Source: Micavibrio sp. (GTDB lineage Bacteria > Pseudomonadota > Alphaproteobacteria > Micavibrionales > Micavibrionaceae). From it: a DNA stretch of 14,932 nt. The stretch lies in contig JAPJRC010000038.1 in the NCBI GenBank assembly GCA_030824805.1, forward strand, positions 7,790 to 22,721. Direction: 5' to 3'. Positions 14,906 through 14,932 of this stretch are shown here, piece by piece (the first letter of the stretch is position 1; each line of letters opens with the position of its first letter). The notes under the pieces were generated by a model. The model did not search any database. It was given only the letters and a program-made list of their open reading frames with translations, and had not been told where the DNA came from. The translations under genes were made by a program, and so were the position numbers.

Positions 14906-14932
14906 AGGACGCTCCGAGAGATTGTTAAACGG

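Overview
The window looks like chromosomal DNA from an alphaproteobacterium. This rests on the gene order cdsA-dxr-rseP-bamA-skp-lpxD-fabZ ... lpxA-lpxI-lpxB, on LpxI (not LpxH) as the UDP-2,3-diacylglucosamine hydrolase, on a hexameric-type citrate synthase, and on moderate G+C. The genus cannot be fixed from the sequence alone. No rRNA, tRNA, CRISPR array, insertion sequence or prophage was seen. Coding is dense and no gene-free stretch exceeds about 115 bases.

Region 1 (1-2110, + strand) is the accessory part. A ferritin-like DUF892 (YciE/YciF) domain is joined in one frame to a Gly/Arg/Asn-rich tail with four copies of a WFGD-x2-GH-x-EA motif, and a well-placed internal ribosome binding site and ATG sit at the junction. 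A clear terminator follows. Next comes a small unknown gene whose promoter places its ATG at about +1 (probably leaderless), then a small basic STGPKT-motif protein whose frame runs without a stop into gltA.

Region 2 (2027-3488) is gltA (citrate synthase) with its own sigma-70-like promoter and a bidirectional terminator shared with the oppositely oriented lpxB.

Region 3 (3488-14905, - strand) is the envelope cluster. In transcription order it holds cdsA (CDP-diacylglycerol, phospholipid synthesis), dxr (isoprenoid precursors, including the undecaprenyl carrier), rseP (site-2 protease), bamA (outer-membrane protein insertion), skp (periplasmic chaperone), lpxD and fabZ, then after an interruption lpxA, lpxI and lpxB. 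Together these supply lipid A synthesis, outer-membrane protein assembly, phospholipid and isoprenoid synthesis. Several joints are 1-4 base overlaps or gaps (cdsA/dxr, dxr/rseP, lpxA/lpxI, lpxI/lpxB), which fits translational coupling.

The main oddity is at 6330-7169: a gene of lower G+C, encoding a GNAT-like N-terminal domain plus an unknown helical C-terminal half, lies in the opposite direction between fabZ and lpxA, a pair that is normally adjacent. It shares a TTAA stop tetranucleotide with fabZ, has no visible terminator on either strand and appears leaderless. It is therefore a candidate noncontiguous operon with mutual antisense transcription. I found no convincing new multi-gene system; the most promising leads are this inserted gene and the DUF892-repeat fusion.
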